Under the pieces are notes generated by a model, which saw only the letters and a list, made by a program, of their open reading frames with translations, was not told the origin of the DNA and did not search any database. Made by a program: the position numbers and the translations under genes. From a candidate division FCPU426 bacterium (GTDB lineage Bacteria > Oederibacteriota > JAAXVQ01 > JAUVAV01): 63,271 bases of DNA. The stretch is from NCBI GenBank assembly GCA_030591525.1, contig JAUVAV010000016.1, forward strand, positions 1 to 63,271, written 5' to 3'. Position 1 is the first letter of the stretch; the number at the start of each line of letters is the position of its first letter. Of the stretch, positions 26,195-35,751 are shown in pieces.

Positions 26195-27355
26195 ATGATT
26201 AAAAGAAAAATTACTGAAAAATGTAAAAAATTAGCTCAAAAATTTCCTGTGATTACCATAACAGGCCCCAGGCAATCCGGAAAAACCACGCTAACGAAAA
26301 TGCTTTTTCCAAACAAGATTTATATTAGCTTGGAAAATCCAGATCAACGGCAACGGGCACTGGAAGACCCAAAAGGGTTTTTACGGACACTAGCCAAAGG
26401 CGCTATTTTGGATGAAATCCAGCGAGCTCCTGATATACCTTCGTATTTACAGCAGATGGTTGATGATGATCCTAAGCCAGGTCGATTTATTCTTACCGGA
26501 AGTCAACAATTTGAAGTCTCACAAACTATCAGCCAGTCTTTAGCAGGACGTACGGCGATTATTAGACTGTTGCCCTTTAGTCTGGAGGAACTCAGAGGCA
26601 AAGTGAACCTACAGGATGTGGATGAGATAATGCTGAAAGGTTTCTATCCCCGGGTGTTTCATGATCATCTGGAGGCAAAAGATTTTTACGCAGGATATTT
26701 TTTTACGTATATCGAACGTGATTTGAGGCAGCTCAGCCAGATCGAAAATCTAGCCACCTTTGAACGGTTTGTCCGGATTTTGGCTGGACGAATAGGACAA
26801 TTGTTCAATGCCAACAGTCTGGCCAATGACTTGGGTGTATCTCAGCCTACTATTCGGAACTGGCTTTCCTTGCTGGAAGCCAGTTATATTATCTACCAAC
26901 TACCCCCCTTTTTCAGAAACATTGGGAAGCGTCTTATTAAAACATCGAAAATATATTTTTATGACATCGGTTTGGCTGCATACCTCTTGGGGATCGAAAC
27001 CAAGAAGGAACTACGTCAACATCCGTTGCGCGGAAATCTCTTTGAAAATATGCTGGTCATGGAACTGATCAAAGCGCGCTACAACCGGGGTGAAAGGCTA
27101 AACCTGTATTTCTATCGCGACCGGACAGGCAATGAAGTAGACATTGTTGTGGAAAAGGCTTTGTCCCTGCTGCCGATTGAGATCAAGTCCGCGGAAACAG
27201 CCAATATGAACTGCTTGAAAATATTCAAGCAATTCAAAAACCTATTTAAGGAAACAGAACCTGGGGTTGTACTTTATGGAGGCAGTGAAACCAGAAAACA
27301 GAGTGACGGGGCCTTCATGTCCTGGGATTCTGAAGAAGTGGCGGGATTGGTATAA
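26195..27355 (+). CDS. AAA-type ATPase with DUF4143 domain
   Basis: 386 residues. The N-terminal ATPase (AAA_14 type) has P-loop GPRQSGKTT (24-32), Walker B-like AILDEIQRAP and ILTGSQQF. A winged-helix-like part (LANDLGVSQPTIRNWLSLLE) leads to the C-terminal DUF4143, which contains NEVDIVVE ... LPIEIKSA, a PD-(D/E)XK-like EVD...E.K pattern. The family is common in accessory regions; cellular role is unknown. It is a distant paralogue of the gene at 50376. It is transcribed from its own promoter, apparently without a leader. Confidence 0.85.
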   Translation: MIKRKITEKCKKLAQKFPVITITGPRQSGKTTLTKMLFPNKIYISLENPDQRQRALEDPKGFLRTLAKGAILDEIQRAPDIPSYLQQMVDDDPKPGRFILTGSQQFEVSQTISQSLAGRTAIIRLLPFSLEELRGKVNLQDVDEIMLKGFYPRVFHDHLEAKDFYAGYFFTYIERDLRQLSQIENLATFERFVRILAGRIGQLFNANSLANDLGVSQPTIRNWLSLLEASYIIYQLPPFFRNIGKRLIKTSKIYFYDIGLAAYLLGIETKKELRQHPLRGNLFENMLVMELIKARYNRGERLNLYFYRDRTGNEVDIVVEKALSLLPIEIKSAETANMNCLKIFKQFKNLFKETEPGVVLYGGSETRKQSDGAFMSWDSEEVAGLV

Positions 27356-27437
27356 TGGACGGGTTCCTGCGGCCTTTCATCTTGACAGCAATGCAAGCAA
27401 ACGGCATAATTTCCTTAATATTTCCAGGAGGGGAAGC

Positions 27438-28421
27438 GTGAAAACATCTGCGGAAGACCTAAAGCCCCTGCGGGCGGCAGTTATCGGGGTGGGAAACCTG
27501 GGGCAGCATCATGCGCGGGTTTATACTCAATTGCCCGGAATTGTGCTGACCGGCGTGGCGGATAGCAATCCCCAGCGGGCCAAGGAGGTTGCCAAACGCA
27601 ATCACTGTCAGGCTTTCACGGATTTCGGTGAGTTATTGGGCCTGGTTGATTTAGTCTCGATCGTAGTTCCGACTGTCCATCATTTTAATGTTGCCCGGGA
27701 ATTCCTGCGGCAGGGAGTGGCGGTAATGCTGGAAAAGCCCATGACCCGTACCGTGGAAGAAGCGGATGAATTGATTCAGCTTTCCCGCGAGCGGGGAGTT
27801 GCCTTACAAATCGGACATATTGAGCGGTTTAATGAGGCTATCCAGGAATTGAAACACGTACTGAAGAGTCCGCGATTTATAGAGGTCCACCGACTGGGAC
27901 CGTATTCCCAGCGGAACACGGATATCGGCGTAGTTCTGGATCTGATGATTCATGATCTGGACATTATTATGGATCTGGCGGATTCGCCGGTAGAGCGCGT
28001 TGAGGCTGTGGGCGTTAAAATTCTTTCCGAGCACGAGGATATAGCCAATGCGCGCGTAACCCTGGCCAGCGGCTGCGTGGCTAATGTTACCGCCTCCCGG
28101 GTGACGGTGGATGCCAAACGTAAGATTCGGATATTTTCCCCGGAAAGCTACATTAGTATTGATTATCAGAAGCAGGAACTGTATATCTACCGGTTAAAGA
28201 AGGATTTGCCTCTGGATGAAAATAATCTTATGCGCATGATAAAACGGGAACGCCGGGTTTTCGGCCGGAAAGAACCCTTGCTGGCCGAGCTGGATTCATT
28301 CGTTGCCGCTGTGCGCGAGCGACGTGAGCCGGAAGTTACCGGGGAAGCGGGCCGCCGGGCCCTGGCCGTGGCTTTGGAAATCAGCGGGCAAATCCGGGCT
28401 CAAAAATATTCAGCCGCATGA
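27438..28421 (+). CDS. Gfo/Idh/MocA family NAD(P)-dependent oxidoreductase
   Basis: 327 residues. Rossmann motif AVIGVGNLGQHHARVY, then VSIVVPTVHHFNVA, MLEKPMTRTVEEADELI (the conserved EKP) and the C-terminal alpha/beta domain with VLDLMIHDLDIIMDL. GTG 27438 with 'aggagggg' is chosen; upstream in-frame codons lie inside the preceding gene. Its last codons overlap lpxB (ATGA), tying it to lipid A synthesis. One known family member in such a context is GnnA, which oxidises UDP-GlcNAc for 2,3-diamino lipid A. The partner aminotransferase GnnB is not in the window, so this is a hypothesis. Confidence 0.85.
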   Translation: MKTSAEDLKPLRAAVIGVGNLGQHHARVYTQLPGIVLTGVADSNPQRAKEVAKRNHCQAFTDFGELLGLVDLVSIVVPTVHHFNVAREFLRQGVAVMLEKPMTRTVEEADELIQLSRERGVALQIGHIERFNEAIQELKHVLKSPRFIEVHRLGPYSQRNTDIGVVLDLMIHDLDIIMDLADSPVERVEAVGVKILSEHEDIANARVTLASGCVANVTASRVTVDAKRKIRIFSPESYISIDYQKQELYIYRLKKDLPLDENNLMRMIKRERRVFGRKEPLLAELDSFVAAVRERREPEVTGEAGRRALAVALEISGQIRAQKYSAA

Positions 28422-29563
28422 ATACGCCGAGAATTATGCTGGTGGCCGGCGAGGCGTCCGGGGATCAACATGCCGCCGACTTGGTCCGGGAGTTGCGGTC
28501 CCGGGTTCCGGAAGCAATCTGTTTCGGGTTAGGCGGGGAAATGATGGCTTCCAGCGGTGTGGAGGTTGTGTATAATCTTGTTTCCCACGCGGTTATCGGA
28601 TTTGCCGAGGCGGTTCGTAAACTAGGGGATTTTTTTAAAATTCTTCAGGTAGCGGGAAACCTGCTGCAACAACGCCATCCGGATGTCCTGGTACTGACGG
28701 ATTTACCGGACTTGAATTTTCGCATTGCGGCCAAGGCCAAAGCTTTAGGTATTCCGGTGGTTTATTATATCAGTCCCCAGGTATGGGCTTGGAGGCGGGG
28801 AAGGGTTAAGACGCTTAAACGCCTGGTTGACAAGATGATCGTAATATTTCCTTTTGAGGAACCAATCTATCAAAAAGCCGGCGTGCCGGTAGCTTTTGTC
28901 GGTCATCCGCTGCTGGATATTGTGAAAACCGAGAGTGATCCGAATCAGACGCGCCATCGGTTTTTAAACGGGTCAGCCGGTCCCTTGATAGCCTTGGTGC
29001 CCGGAAGCCGCTCTCAGGAGATTGAAACGATGCTGCCCATTATGCTGCAGGCCGGGTTAAATTTGCGCCGCAAATTTAACCGGATTCGGTTTTTTCTACC
29101 CCTGGCAAAAACCGTTTCGCGCCGGCGCGTAGAAACTATTTTAGCGGAATCCGGATTGGCGGTCGAGATTGTGACCAAGGAGCCGTACGCGGCACGTGCG
29201 GCAGCTGACCTGGCTATTGTTTCATCCGGAACCGCTACCTTGGAAACCGCTATCCTGGGCATTCCCATGCTGATCGGCTACCGGATGCACGTTTTAAGTT
29301 ATATTTTAGCCCGGATTTTTGTTAAACTGCCATATTTTGGTCTGGCCAATCTGGTGGCCGGTGAGAAAATTGCCCCGGAATTTCTGCAAAACGATTTTAA
29401 TTCCCGAACAGTGGCTGAGGCTGCCTGCCGCCTGCTTACGGATTCCCAGGCGGCGGAGAACCAGCGCCGCAGCTGGATACGCGTTCGTGAACGCCTGGGG
29501 GGGGCCGGAGCCGCCGGCCGCGCGGCCGAGGAAGTTTTGAAATTTGTGAGAAAAGAGCATTAG
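28418..29563 (+). CDS. lpxB: Lipid-A-disaccharide synthase
   Basis: A GT19 enzyme of 381 residues that joins UDP-2,3-diacylglucosamine to lipid X on the inner membrane face. Seen: LVAGEASGDQHAADLV, GLGGEMMASSGVE, LVSHAVIGFAEAV, DLPDLNFRIAAKAKALGIPV, YYISPQVWAWRRGRVK, VGHPLLDIV, LVPGSRSQEIETMLPIML and SSGTATLETAILGIPM. Start shares ATGA with the upstream oxidoreductase. Confidence 0.96.
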   Translation: MNTPRIMLVAGEASGDQHAADLVRELRSRVPEAICFGLGGEMMASSGVEVVYNLVSHAVIGFAEAVRKLGDFFKILQVAGNLLQQRHPDVLVLTDLPDLNFRIAAKAKALGIPVVYYISPQVWAWRRGRVKTLKRLVDKMIVIFPFEEPIYQKAGVPVAFVGHPLLDIVKTESDPNQTRHRFLNGSAGPLIALVPGSRSQEIETMLPIMLQAGLNLRRKFNRIRFFLPLAKTVSRRRVETILAESGLAVEIVTKEPYAARAAADLAIVSSGTATLETAILGIPMLIGYRMHVLSYILARIFVKLPYFGLANLVAGEKIAPEFLQNDFNSRTVAEAACRLLTDSQAAENQRRSWIRVRERLGGAGAAGRAAEEVLKFVRKEH

Positions 29564-29594
29564 TGTAAATTGAACCCAATAGAAACGAGGCAAA

Positions 29595-30980
29595 ATGTAT
29601 TTTTTATATAATATGCTGCTAAAAGCCGGGACCTTGCTGCTCTTGCCAATATTTCCCGGTATGCTGCTCTGCTGGCCAAAGTGCCGCCGGCGTTTGCGCG
29701 ATCGCCTGGGTTTTCCGAGCCGCCGAGTACGTGACGCTTTTCAAACCGTGGCCCGGCCACGCATCTGGTTTCATGCCGCCAGCTTGGGAGAACTCTCGGC
29801 CGTGGAGCCGATAGTCGGCGCTTTAAAGGAACGCAATCCGGATATCGGGATTGTGATTTCAACCACTACGCTGACCGGTCTGGAACAAGTTAAACATAAA
29901 ATTCCCCTGGCGTCCCGCGCCCTGCTTTTACCTTTGGATTATCCCGGGGCGGTTAAACGGATTATGAAAATGGTAGAGCCTAATCTGTTGGTTTTAACCG
30001 AGACGGAACTCTGGCCTAACCTGATAAGGCAAACCAAACGCTTAGGCATCCAACTGGCCATGGTCAATGGCCGGTTGTCCCAGCGCAGTCTCCGGCGTTA
30101 CCAATGGATAAGCCGGCTTATCTCCCGCATGCTGAAAAGTTTTGACCTGATGGCGGTGCAGTCGGAAAAAGACGCAGAAAGGTTCAAACTCCTGGGCGCC
30201 AATCCTCAACGCCTGAAAGTGACGGGGAACGTCAAGTTCGACACGGGTGCCCGGTCCCAGCTGAAGGTTTTACGTTCCGAATTGCGTATGGATTCCCCTC
30301 GTCCGGTCTGGGTGGCAGGCAGCACCCGGCCCGGAGAGGAAGAGATTATTCTCCAGGCTTTCAAGGAAGTCCAGGAGCGCATTCCGGATGCGGTATTAAT
30401 TTTAGCGCCGCGGCACTTGGAGCGTCTGCGGGAAGTGGAGCAGTTGCTGGTCCGGCAGCGCACGGCGTTTACTTATCGTTCCCGCGTGTCTAAAGAATTG
30501 TTGGATTTTCCCGTGATTATTCTGGATAGTATAGGCGAGTTGGCCGAGATTTATGGATTGGCCCGGGTGGCTTTTGTAGGCGGGAGCTTGGTGCCTTTAG
30601 GCGGGCATAATCCCCTGGAGCCCGCCGTGCTGGGAGTGCCGGTCCTGATCGGCCCGCATACCGAGCATTTCGCCCGGCCGGTTGAAATTCTTTTAAAAAG
30701 TGGAGGCGCCCGGGTGATTACTACGGCGGAGGAACTGGCAGCGGCCGTAATAAATATGCTTTCCCATCCCGAGGAGGCCCGCCAGTGTGGGGAACAGGCC
30801 CGGCAGAGTGTTTCCGCCTATCAGGGCGCGGCCGGCCGGACGGTTGATCTATTGCAAAAATTATTATTGATCAAGCGATGGGCCGGGGAAGAGAGAAACT
30901 GGCGCGAGGAATCGCTTAAAACCAACCCCGATTCCTTTGCTTCCAAAGAGACCATATCGGATGACTGGCTTGAAAGGTGA
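29595..30980 (+). CDS. waaA: 3-deoxy-D-manno-octulosonic acid (Kdo) transferase
   Basis: A GT30 enzyme of 461 residues that adds Kdo to lipid IVA. N-terminal membrane anchor (LLKAGTLLLLPIFPGMLL), IWFHAASLGELSAVEPIV with the catalytic Glu, TTTLTGLEQVKHK, LTETELWPNLIRQTKRLGI, MVNGRLSQRS and VGGSLVPLGGHNPLEPAVLG are all present. A C-terminal extension of about 35 polar residues goes beyond the usual length. The stop overlaps lpxK (GTGA). Confidence 0.95.
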   Translation: MYFLYNMLLKAGTLLLLPIFPGMLLCWPKCRRRLRDRLGFPSRRVRDAFQTVARPRIWFHAASLGELSAVEPIVGALKERNPDIGIVISTTTLTGLEQVKHKIPLASRALLLPLDYPGAVKRIMKMVEPNLLVLTETELWPNLIRQTKRLGIQLAMVNGRLSQRSLRRYQWISRLISRMLKSFDLMAVQSEKDAERFKLLGANPQRLKVTGNVKFDTGARSQLKVLRSELRMDSPRPVWVAGSTRPGEEEIILQAFKEVQERIPDAVLILAPRHLERLREVEQLLVRQRTAFTYRSRVSKELLDFPVIILDSIGELAEIYGLARVAFVGGSLVPLGGHNPLEPAVLGVPVLIGPHTEHFARPVEILLKSGGARVITTAEELAAAVINMLSHPEEARQCGEQARQSVSAYQGAAGRTVDLLQKLLLIKRWAGEERNWREESLKTNPDSFASKETISDDWLER

Positions 30981-32011
30981 GCAGGCTGACCGGTTTCATG
31001 ATACCCGCGGCCTGGATTTACGGCGGATTAGTGAGTCTCCGGCGTGCCTGGCTGCGCCGCCGTCCTCCAGTCCGGCTGCCGGTTCCCGTGATTTCAGTGG
31101 GAAACCTGACAGTCGGTGGAACCGGTAAAACCGAAGCGGTATTTTTGATCTGCCGGCAATTGCGTGAACTTGGCCGTTCTCCCGGCATTCTTTCACGCGG
31201 CTATGGCCGCCGGAGCCGCACACCAATGCTGGTGGTGTCGGATGGTTCCGGTCCCCGGGTCCGGGTTGAAGAGGCGGGTGATGAACCATATCTGTTAGCC
31301 GGCCGGCTTCCGGGAACTGTTGTAGTGGTGGGTAAAGACCGGATAGCTTCAGGGACTAAAGCGGTTCAGGAATTAGGTTGCAATGTCCTGGTTCTGGATG
31401 ATGGTTTTCAGCGGCGCGACCAAATCCACCGTGACCTGGATATACTGCTGATAGATGCCGGAGATCCCTGGGGCAGAGGAAGAATGTTGCCAGCCGGGCG
31501 TTTAAGAGAGCCGCTAAGCGGATTATTAGAGGCGGACTTGATTATTCTTACCCGGGCAGACCAGCATCCTATCCGGGGAATCATTGACCAACTGGCCAAA
31601 TTGGCTCCCGGGAAACCGGTCATACTCGCCCGGCATGCGCCTAAAGCTCTGATTTCCCTGGAGACAGGAACCAGGCATGAGCCGGAAAGCCTGGCCCGGC
31701 GCCGCGTGCTGGCGGTTTCCGGAATTGCCCGGCCGCAGGCTTTGGCAGCGACGCTTGAGGCGCTGGGAGCCGAGGTTGTCCATACGCTGGCTTTTCCAGA
31801 CCATTACTGGTACCGGGATAAAGATCGTGAATACTTGCGTCAGCAGGCAGAGGATTGGAAGGCCGAGATTGTAACCACGGCTAAAGATGCCGTCCGGCTG
31901 AGGTGGCCCCCGGAAGGGACGGTTCCGGTCTGGATACTGGAAGTGCAATTTGAAATTGTAAATCCGGAAGAAGGTTTGCTGCCATGGTTAGAAAAACTTA
32001 ATAAGGATTAA
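30977..32011 (+). CDS. lpxK: Tetraacyldisaccharide 4'-kinase
   Basis: 344 residues; phosphorylates the 4' position of the lipid A disaccharide. P-loop GGTGKT (47-52) in ISVGNLTVGGTGKTEAV, then GILSRGYGRRS, GDEPYLLAGRLPGTVVVVG, VLDDGFQRRDQIHRDLDILL and FPDHYWYRDKD. GTG start at 30977 overlaps the waaA stop. Makes the order lpxB-waaA-lpxK. Confidence 0.94.
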   Translation: MSRLTGFMIPAAWIYGGLVSLRRAWLRRRPPVRLPVPVISVGNLTVGGTGKTEAVFLICRQLRELGRSPGILSRGYGRRSRTPMLVVSDGSGPRVRVEEAGDEPYLLAGRLPGTVVVVGKDRIASGTKAVQELGCNVLVLDDGFQRRDQIHRDLDILLIDAGDPWGRGRMLPAGRLREPLSGLLEADLIILTRADQHPIRGIIDQLAKLAPGKPVILARHAPKALISLETGTRHEPESLARRRVLAVSGIARPQALAATLEALGAEVVHTLAFPDHYWYRDKDREYLRQQAEDWKAEIVTTAKDAVRLRWPPEGTVPVWILEVQFEIVNPEEGLLPWLEKLNKD

Positions 32012-32014
32012 ACC

Positions 32015-33016
32015 ATGGATTCTGTTTTAGTTATACGTTTTAGTTCGTTGGGTGACATTGTGCTTACCCAGCCGGTTCTGGCCCAAATAAGAAGCGAAGG
32101 ATATTTTGTTGATCTGCTGGTGAAGCCCGAATACGGGATCCTGGGATCCATGCTTCCGGGAGTCTCCCGGATTATCACTTCGCAAGCTTCCCTGGCGCCT
32201 GAATACAAACTGGTTCTGGATCTGCACGGGACCCTGAAATCACGGCAAGTCACGGCTGCGGTCAAGGCCAAGAAGGTTATCCGCTATCATAAACGTTCGC
32301 TGGCCAGGCGCTTGTTGGTTCGTCCGTCCGGGCGCAGAGTATTTTGGAACCGCTGGTCAGGCCTTGACTCATCGCAGCAGGTTACTGACTGGTATGCGGC
32401 GGCCGCGGTCCGGGCGGGTTTTCAACGAACCGGCCGATTCCCCCAAATCCGGCCTGCCCCGGAGGCTGAAAAATCAGCCGCCCGCATGCTGAGGGATCAT
32501 GGCATACCGGCCAAGGAGAAGATAGCCGTATTGGCGCCGGGCGCCAGGTGGCCGACCAAGCGCTGGCCGGTTGAGTATTTTGCCCGGACAGCCGAGATTT
32601 TAAGAGAACGCTTGCATATGCTTCCGGTGTTTATCGGCTGGGCTGAGGATACGCTGCTTTGCAAGACCGCGGCCCAAATGTCCAATGGCCGGGCGGTTTC
32701 TTTAGCCGGTGCTACAACTATTTCCACCCTGACCGCGATTCTCAAAAGGGCCGCCATACTGATAACCAATGATACGGGTCCCATGCATTTAGCCCTGGCC
32801 GCCGGCGGCCGGGCGGTCGCGCTTTTTGGTCCTACAGTACCGGAGTTTGGTTTTGCTCCGCTGGATCACCCCCGGGCCCGCGTGCTGGCGCGTAAGTTGG
32901 AATGTCGTCCCTGCTCGCTGCACGGAAATCTCGAGTGTCCTTGGGAGCATCATAATTGTATGCGCCGGATTTATCCTGAGGAAGTTATTTGCGCCGCTAT
33001 GGATTTAATTACTTAA
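32015..33016 (+). CDS. GT9 heptosyltransferase-family protein
   Basis: 333 residues. The N-terminal VLVIRFSSLGDIVLTQPVLA and the C-terminal ITNDTGPMHLALAAGGRAVALFGPT (donor-binding, read in two parts) place it in GT9, the ADP-heptose:LPS heptosyltransferases. PGARWPTKRWPVEYFA fits WaaC/WaaF-like donor pockets. A Cys-rich tail (ECRPCSLHGNLECPWEHHNC) is common in this branch. It starts 3 bp after lpxK. Which heptose it adds cannot be told. Confidence 0.85.
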   Translation: MDSVLVIRFSSLGDIVLTQPVLAQIRSEGYFVDLLVKPEYGILGSMLPGVSRIITSQASLAPEYKLVLDLHGTLKSRQVTAAVKAKKVIRYHKRSLARRLLVRPSGRRVFWNRWSGLDSSQQVTDWYAAAAVRAGFQRTGRFPQIRPAPEAEKSAARMLRDHGIPAKEKIAVLAPGARWPTKRWPVEYFARTAEILRERLHMLPVFIGWAEDTLLCKTAAQMSNGRAVSLAGATTISTLTAILKRAAILITNDTGPMHLALAAGGRAVALFGPTVPEFGFAPLDHPRARVLARKLECRPCSLHGNLECPWEHHNCMRRIYPEEVICAAMDLIT

Positions 33017-33030
33017 GCCGGAAGGATTAA

Positions 33031-33807
33031 ATGTCATCACCTATAACTGCTGTGATCATTGCCCGGAATGCGGAAACCACGATCGGCCCTTGTGTCCGGG
33101 CCCTGGCTTTTTGCGACCGGATTATGGTAGGCGAGAACAATTCCCAGGACCATACGGTGGAACAGGCCCGGGCCGCCGGCGCGCAGGTCCAGGCGGTAGT
33201 CTGGCAGGGGTACGGGAGAACTAAGAATAAGCTGATAGCCCAGGTACCAGCGGGATGGATTCTTTCTATTGACGCGGATGAGATAGTAACTTCCAGCCTG
33301 GCGGAAGAAATCCGGGAAGCAACCGCACAGGAGAACGGGCCGGGAGCTTACTGGATAGCCCGGCGTAATTATTATTTAGGGCGGGAAATCAAACATGGAG
33401 GATGGGGTTCAGACTGGCAGCTTCGGCTTTTTCGGGCAGGTCTCGGCCGCTTCGAGGAACGCCGGGTGCATGAAGCCCTGCAGGCGCCGGGCCGTCAGGG
33501 CCGGCTGAAGCAGGCGATGGAGCATTATTCTTATGCCGGGCTGGAGGATTACCTGCGGCGTTTAAATCACTATACCGGCTTGGCAGCCAGCGAAAGGATG
33601 GAGCGGGGAAAAGACAGTTCTGGGCTCAGGCTGGTTTGCGATCCGGTCTGGACTTTTCTTAAGATGTATATGTTTAAAGCCGGATGGCGGGATGGATTTC
33701 CCGGATATGCCTTGAGTGTGCTTTCCGCCTTAAACACTCTGGTTAAGCATGCCAAGCATTGGGAGCTGCACAGGGCGCGGCAAAACCGGGAGCCAGGCAG
33801 ATTATGA
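33031..33807 (+). CDS. GT2 glycosyltransferase (WaaE/KdtX-like)
   Basis: 258 residues of the GT-A fold. ITAVIIARNAETTIGPCV, VGENNSQDHTVEQARAAGA, ILSIDADEIVT (the DxD site) and a C-terminal YLRRLNHYTGLAASERMERG with a terminal amphipathic or membrane-near helix match LPS core glucosyltransferases of the WaaE/KdtX type. 14 bp after the GT9 gene; its stop shares ATGA with the next gene. Confidence 0.82.
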   Translation: MSSPITAVIIARNAETTIGPCVRALAFCDRIMVGENNSQDHTVEQARAAGAQVQAVVWQGYGRTKNKLIAQVPAGWILSIDADEIVTSSLAEEIREATAQENGPGAYWIARRNYYLGREIKHGGWGSDWQLRLFRAGLGRFEERRVHEALQAPGRQGRLKQAMEHYSYAGLEDYLRRLNHYTGLAASERMERGKDSSGLRLVCDPVWTFLKMYMFKAGWRDGFPGYALSVLSALNTLVKHAKHWELHRARQNREPGRL

Positions 33808-34939
33808 ACCCGGCACCCATACTTTTCGTTAACTATCACGGTACCATGGGCGGGGGACAGAACCATTTGCTCGCGATATTAAACGGCCTGGACCGAAAAA
33901 AATTTACTCCCCATGTGGTCTGCTGTCAGGAAGGGAAATTCGTGGAAAGACTTAGGGAGCAGGGATTAGAGCCGGTGATGATACCTTTTGGCAAGGGCAA
34001 GGTCCGTTATCTGAGCGTCTCGCTTCCCGCGTTTTGGAAAATGTATACTCTGCTGAAAAGCCTGAATATCCGCCTGGTGCAAGTCAATGGTTTGCAGGAG
34101 GCCAAGCTGGCGGCTTATCCCTGCGCCTGGGCAAAAATACCTATGGTTTGGGTGGTAGCGCCATGAGCACCGGCGCCCGCGGCTATGTGGGCCGGAACAT
34201 GCGCCGCTTGGGCCGGCGGACCCGGACTTTTATCTGCATCTCGGATTATGTGGGCCGGTTGGTTAAAAGCTATGGCGTTCCGGAAGAAAAAACCCATCGC
34301 ATCTATTGCGGGACCGACCTGCAAGTCAAACGGCAATTTCCTTCCAGCTTGCGGGAGGAGCTAGGAATTGATTTTGATGAGCAGGTGGTCGGTACGACCG
34401 GGATCTGGCGACCGAATAAAGGTTTTACTTATTATATCGCCGCCTGCGAGATGATAAATAAATGGCTGCCCACGGTAAAATATTTGCTCGGCGGCAAGGC
34501 GTATAGATCTGATTATGCTTATGGCACTGCTCTCTGGATGCGGGGGAAGTTTCTGCGTGCTTTAAAAACTCTGGAGTATACCGGATATGCCCCGGATGTG
34601 GGGAGATTCATGTCTGCCCTGGATGTTTTTGTATTGCCGAGTGATTGCGAACCGTTCGGCCTGGTACTTATCGAGGCTATGGCACGCGGTATTCCGGTAA
34701 TCGGGACTAAGGCCGGAGGGGTACCGGAGATCATTACCCACGGAGAAACCGGACTGCTGGTTCCTCCGAAGCAGCCTGAGGCGCTGGCGAATGCCGTGTA
34801 TAATTTGCTCTGCCGTCCTGAGAAGCGCATGCAGATGGGAGAAGCCGCGCGGCTTCGCGTGGAGCAGCTTTTCGACCGGTGCAACATGGTTAAAGAATAT
34901 GAGGCGCTCTATACCCGGATAATTTCAGAAAAGTCATGA
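33804..34939 (+). pseudogene. GT4 glycosyltransferase interrupted by a frameshift
   Basis: The N-terminal part (33804-34166: LFVNYHGTMGGGQNHLLAIL ... AKIPMVWVVAP) stops at 34164-34166. The C-terminal part continues in the -1 frame without its own ribosome site (GARGYVGRNMRRLGRRTRTF, FICISDYVGRLVK, GIWRPNKGFTYYI, and the GT4 E-x7-E region in DCEPFGLVLIEAMARGIPVI). Together they make a normal GT4 of about 378 residues. The junction lies near 34150-34175. The start ATG overlaps the previous stop and the end overlaps the next start, so the reading frame was once intact in a coupled operon. It is either a real mutation or an assembly indel; no convincing slippery heptamer was found. Confidence 0.8.
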
Positions 34940-35751
34940 CCATTTCTGCCATAGTTCATACCTATAACGAAGAAAACAATATCCGCGCCTGTCTGGATAC
35001 TTTGCGTTTCGCGGACGAAATAGTAGTGGTGGATAATGAGAGTGCGGACCGTACGGTGGACCTGGCCAAAAAAGCCGGAGCCCGGGTTCTGAAATACCCG
35101 GGTCAATACGGTTATCCTGAGCCGGCCCGCGTTTACGGACTGACCCAGTTGCACAGCGACTGGGTTTTTATTCTGGATGCGGACGAGAGGGTTACTCCGG
35201 AGCTGCAAGCTGAATTGCTGCGGATAAAGACCCAGTCCAACGCCTGCGATGGATATTGGATTCCCATCCGAAATCACCATTTCGGACGCTGGTTGAAACA
35301 CGGGGGCCTTTACCCGGACTGGCATCTACGATTTTTCCGGCGGGAGAAAGGGACCTATCCGGAAGTGGGCCTGCACCGGGGGATTCGGGTCAACGGCACG
35401 AGCGGACGAATAAAAGGTGAAATCCTCCATTACTCCTACCGTGATATTACTCATTATTTCGAGAAATTCAATATTTATACCACGCTGGAAGCTGAACGCA
35501 TTGTCCGCCAGGCGCGCCGGCCCACTGGCTATGATCTGATTCTGAAACCCGGGCATCGTTTTATAAAAGCCTATGGGTTTCATGCCGGTTTCCGGGATGG
35601 CCTGGCCGGACTGCTTTTTCATCTGTTTTCCGCGGCCTATGTCTTTGTCAGCGAGGCCAAGGCCTGGGACGAGTACCGGAAGCAGGGGGAAACCCTGCCG
35701 GTATTAAAGACTTTGTTTAAAAGAAAAAGGGGTAATATCCCGCCGCAATAG
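34936..35751 (+). CDS. GT2 glycosyltransferase (WaaE/KdtX-like), second copy
   Basis: 271 residues, a paralogue of the gene at 33031. ISAIVHTYNEENNIRACLD, VVDNESADRTVDLAKKAGA, DWVFILDADERVTPELQ (DxD) and LKHGGLYPDWHLRFFRRE are clear. Core or outer polysaccharide glucosyl or related transfer is likely. It is followed within one base by a palindromic repeat, then waaF. Confidence 0.82.
   Translation: MTISAIVHTYNEENNIRACLDTLRFADEIVVVDNESADRTVDLAKKAGARVLKYPGQYGYPEPARVYGLTQLHSDWVFILDADERVTPELQAELLRIKTQSNACDGYWIPIRNHHFGRWLKHGGLYPDWHLRFFRREKGTYPEVGLHRGIRVNGTSGRIKGEILHYSYRDITHYFEKFNIYTTLEAERIVRQARRPTGYDLILKPGHRFIKAYGFHAGFRDGLAGLLFHLFSAAYVFVSEAKAWDEYRKQGETLPVLKTLFKRKRGNIPPQ

Noticed and set aside
27267-27437. 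Upstream extension of the Gfo/Idh gene
   Set aside because: The extra 57 codons overlap the preceding ATPase gene, and GTG 27438 has a strong aggagggg site just before the Rossmann motif.
34120-34170. Programmed -1 frameshift in the GT4 gene
   Set aside because: The only A-run (five A's) does not form a proper slippery heptamer in the zero frame and no strong downstream stem was seen.
34034-34939. Independent glycosyltransferase gene starting at 34034
   Set aside because: Its first 45 residues are out-of-frame sequence of the upstream half; conserved GT4 sequence begins only near 34170, which shows a frameshift.
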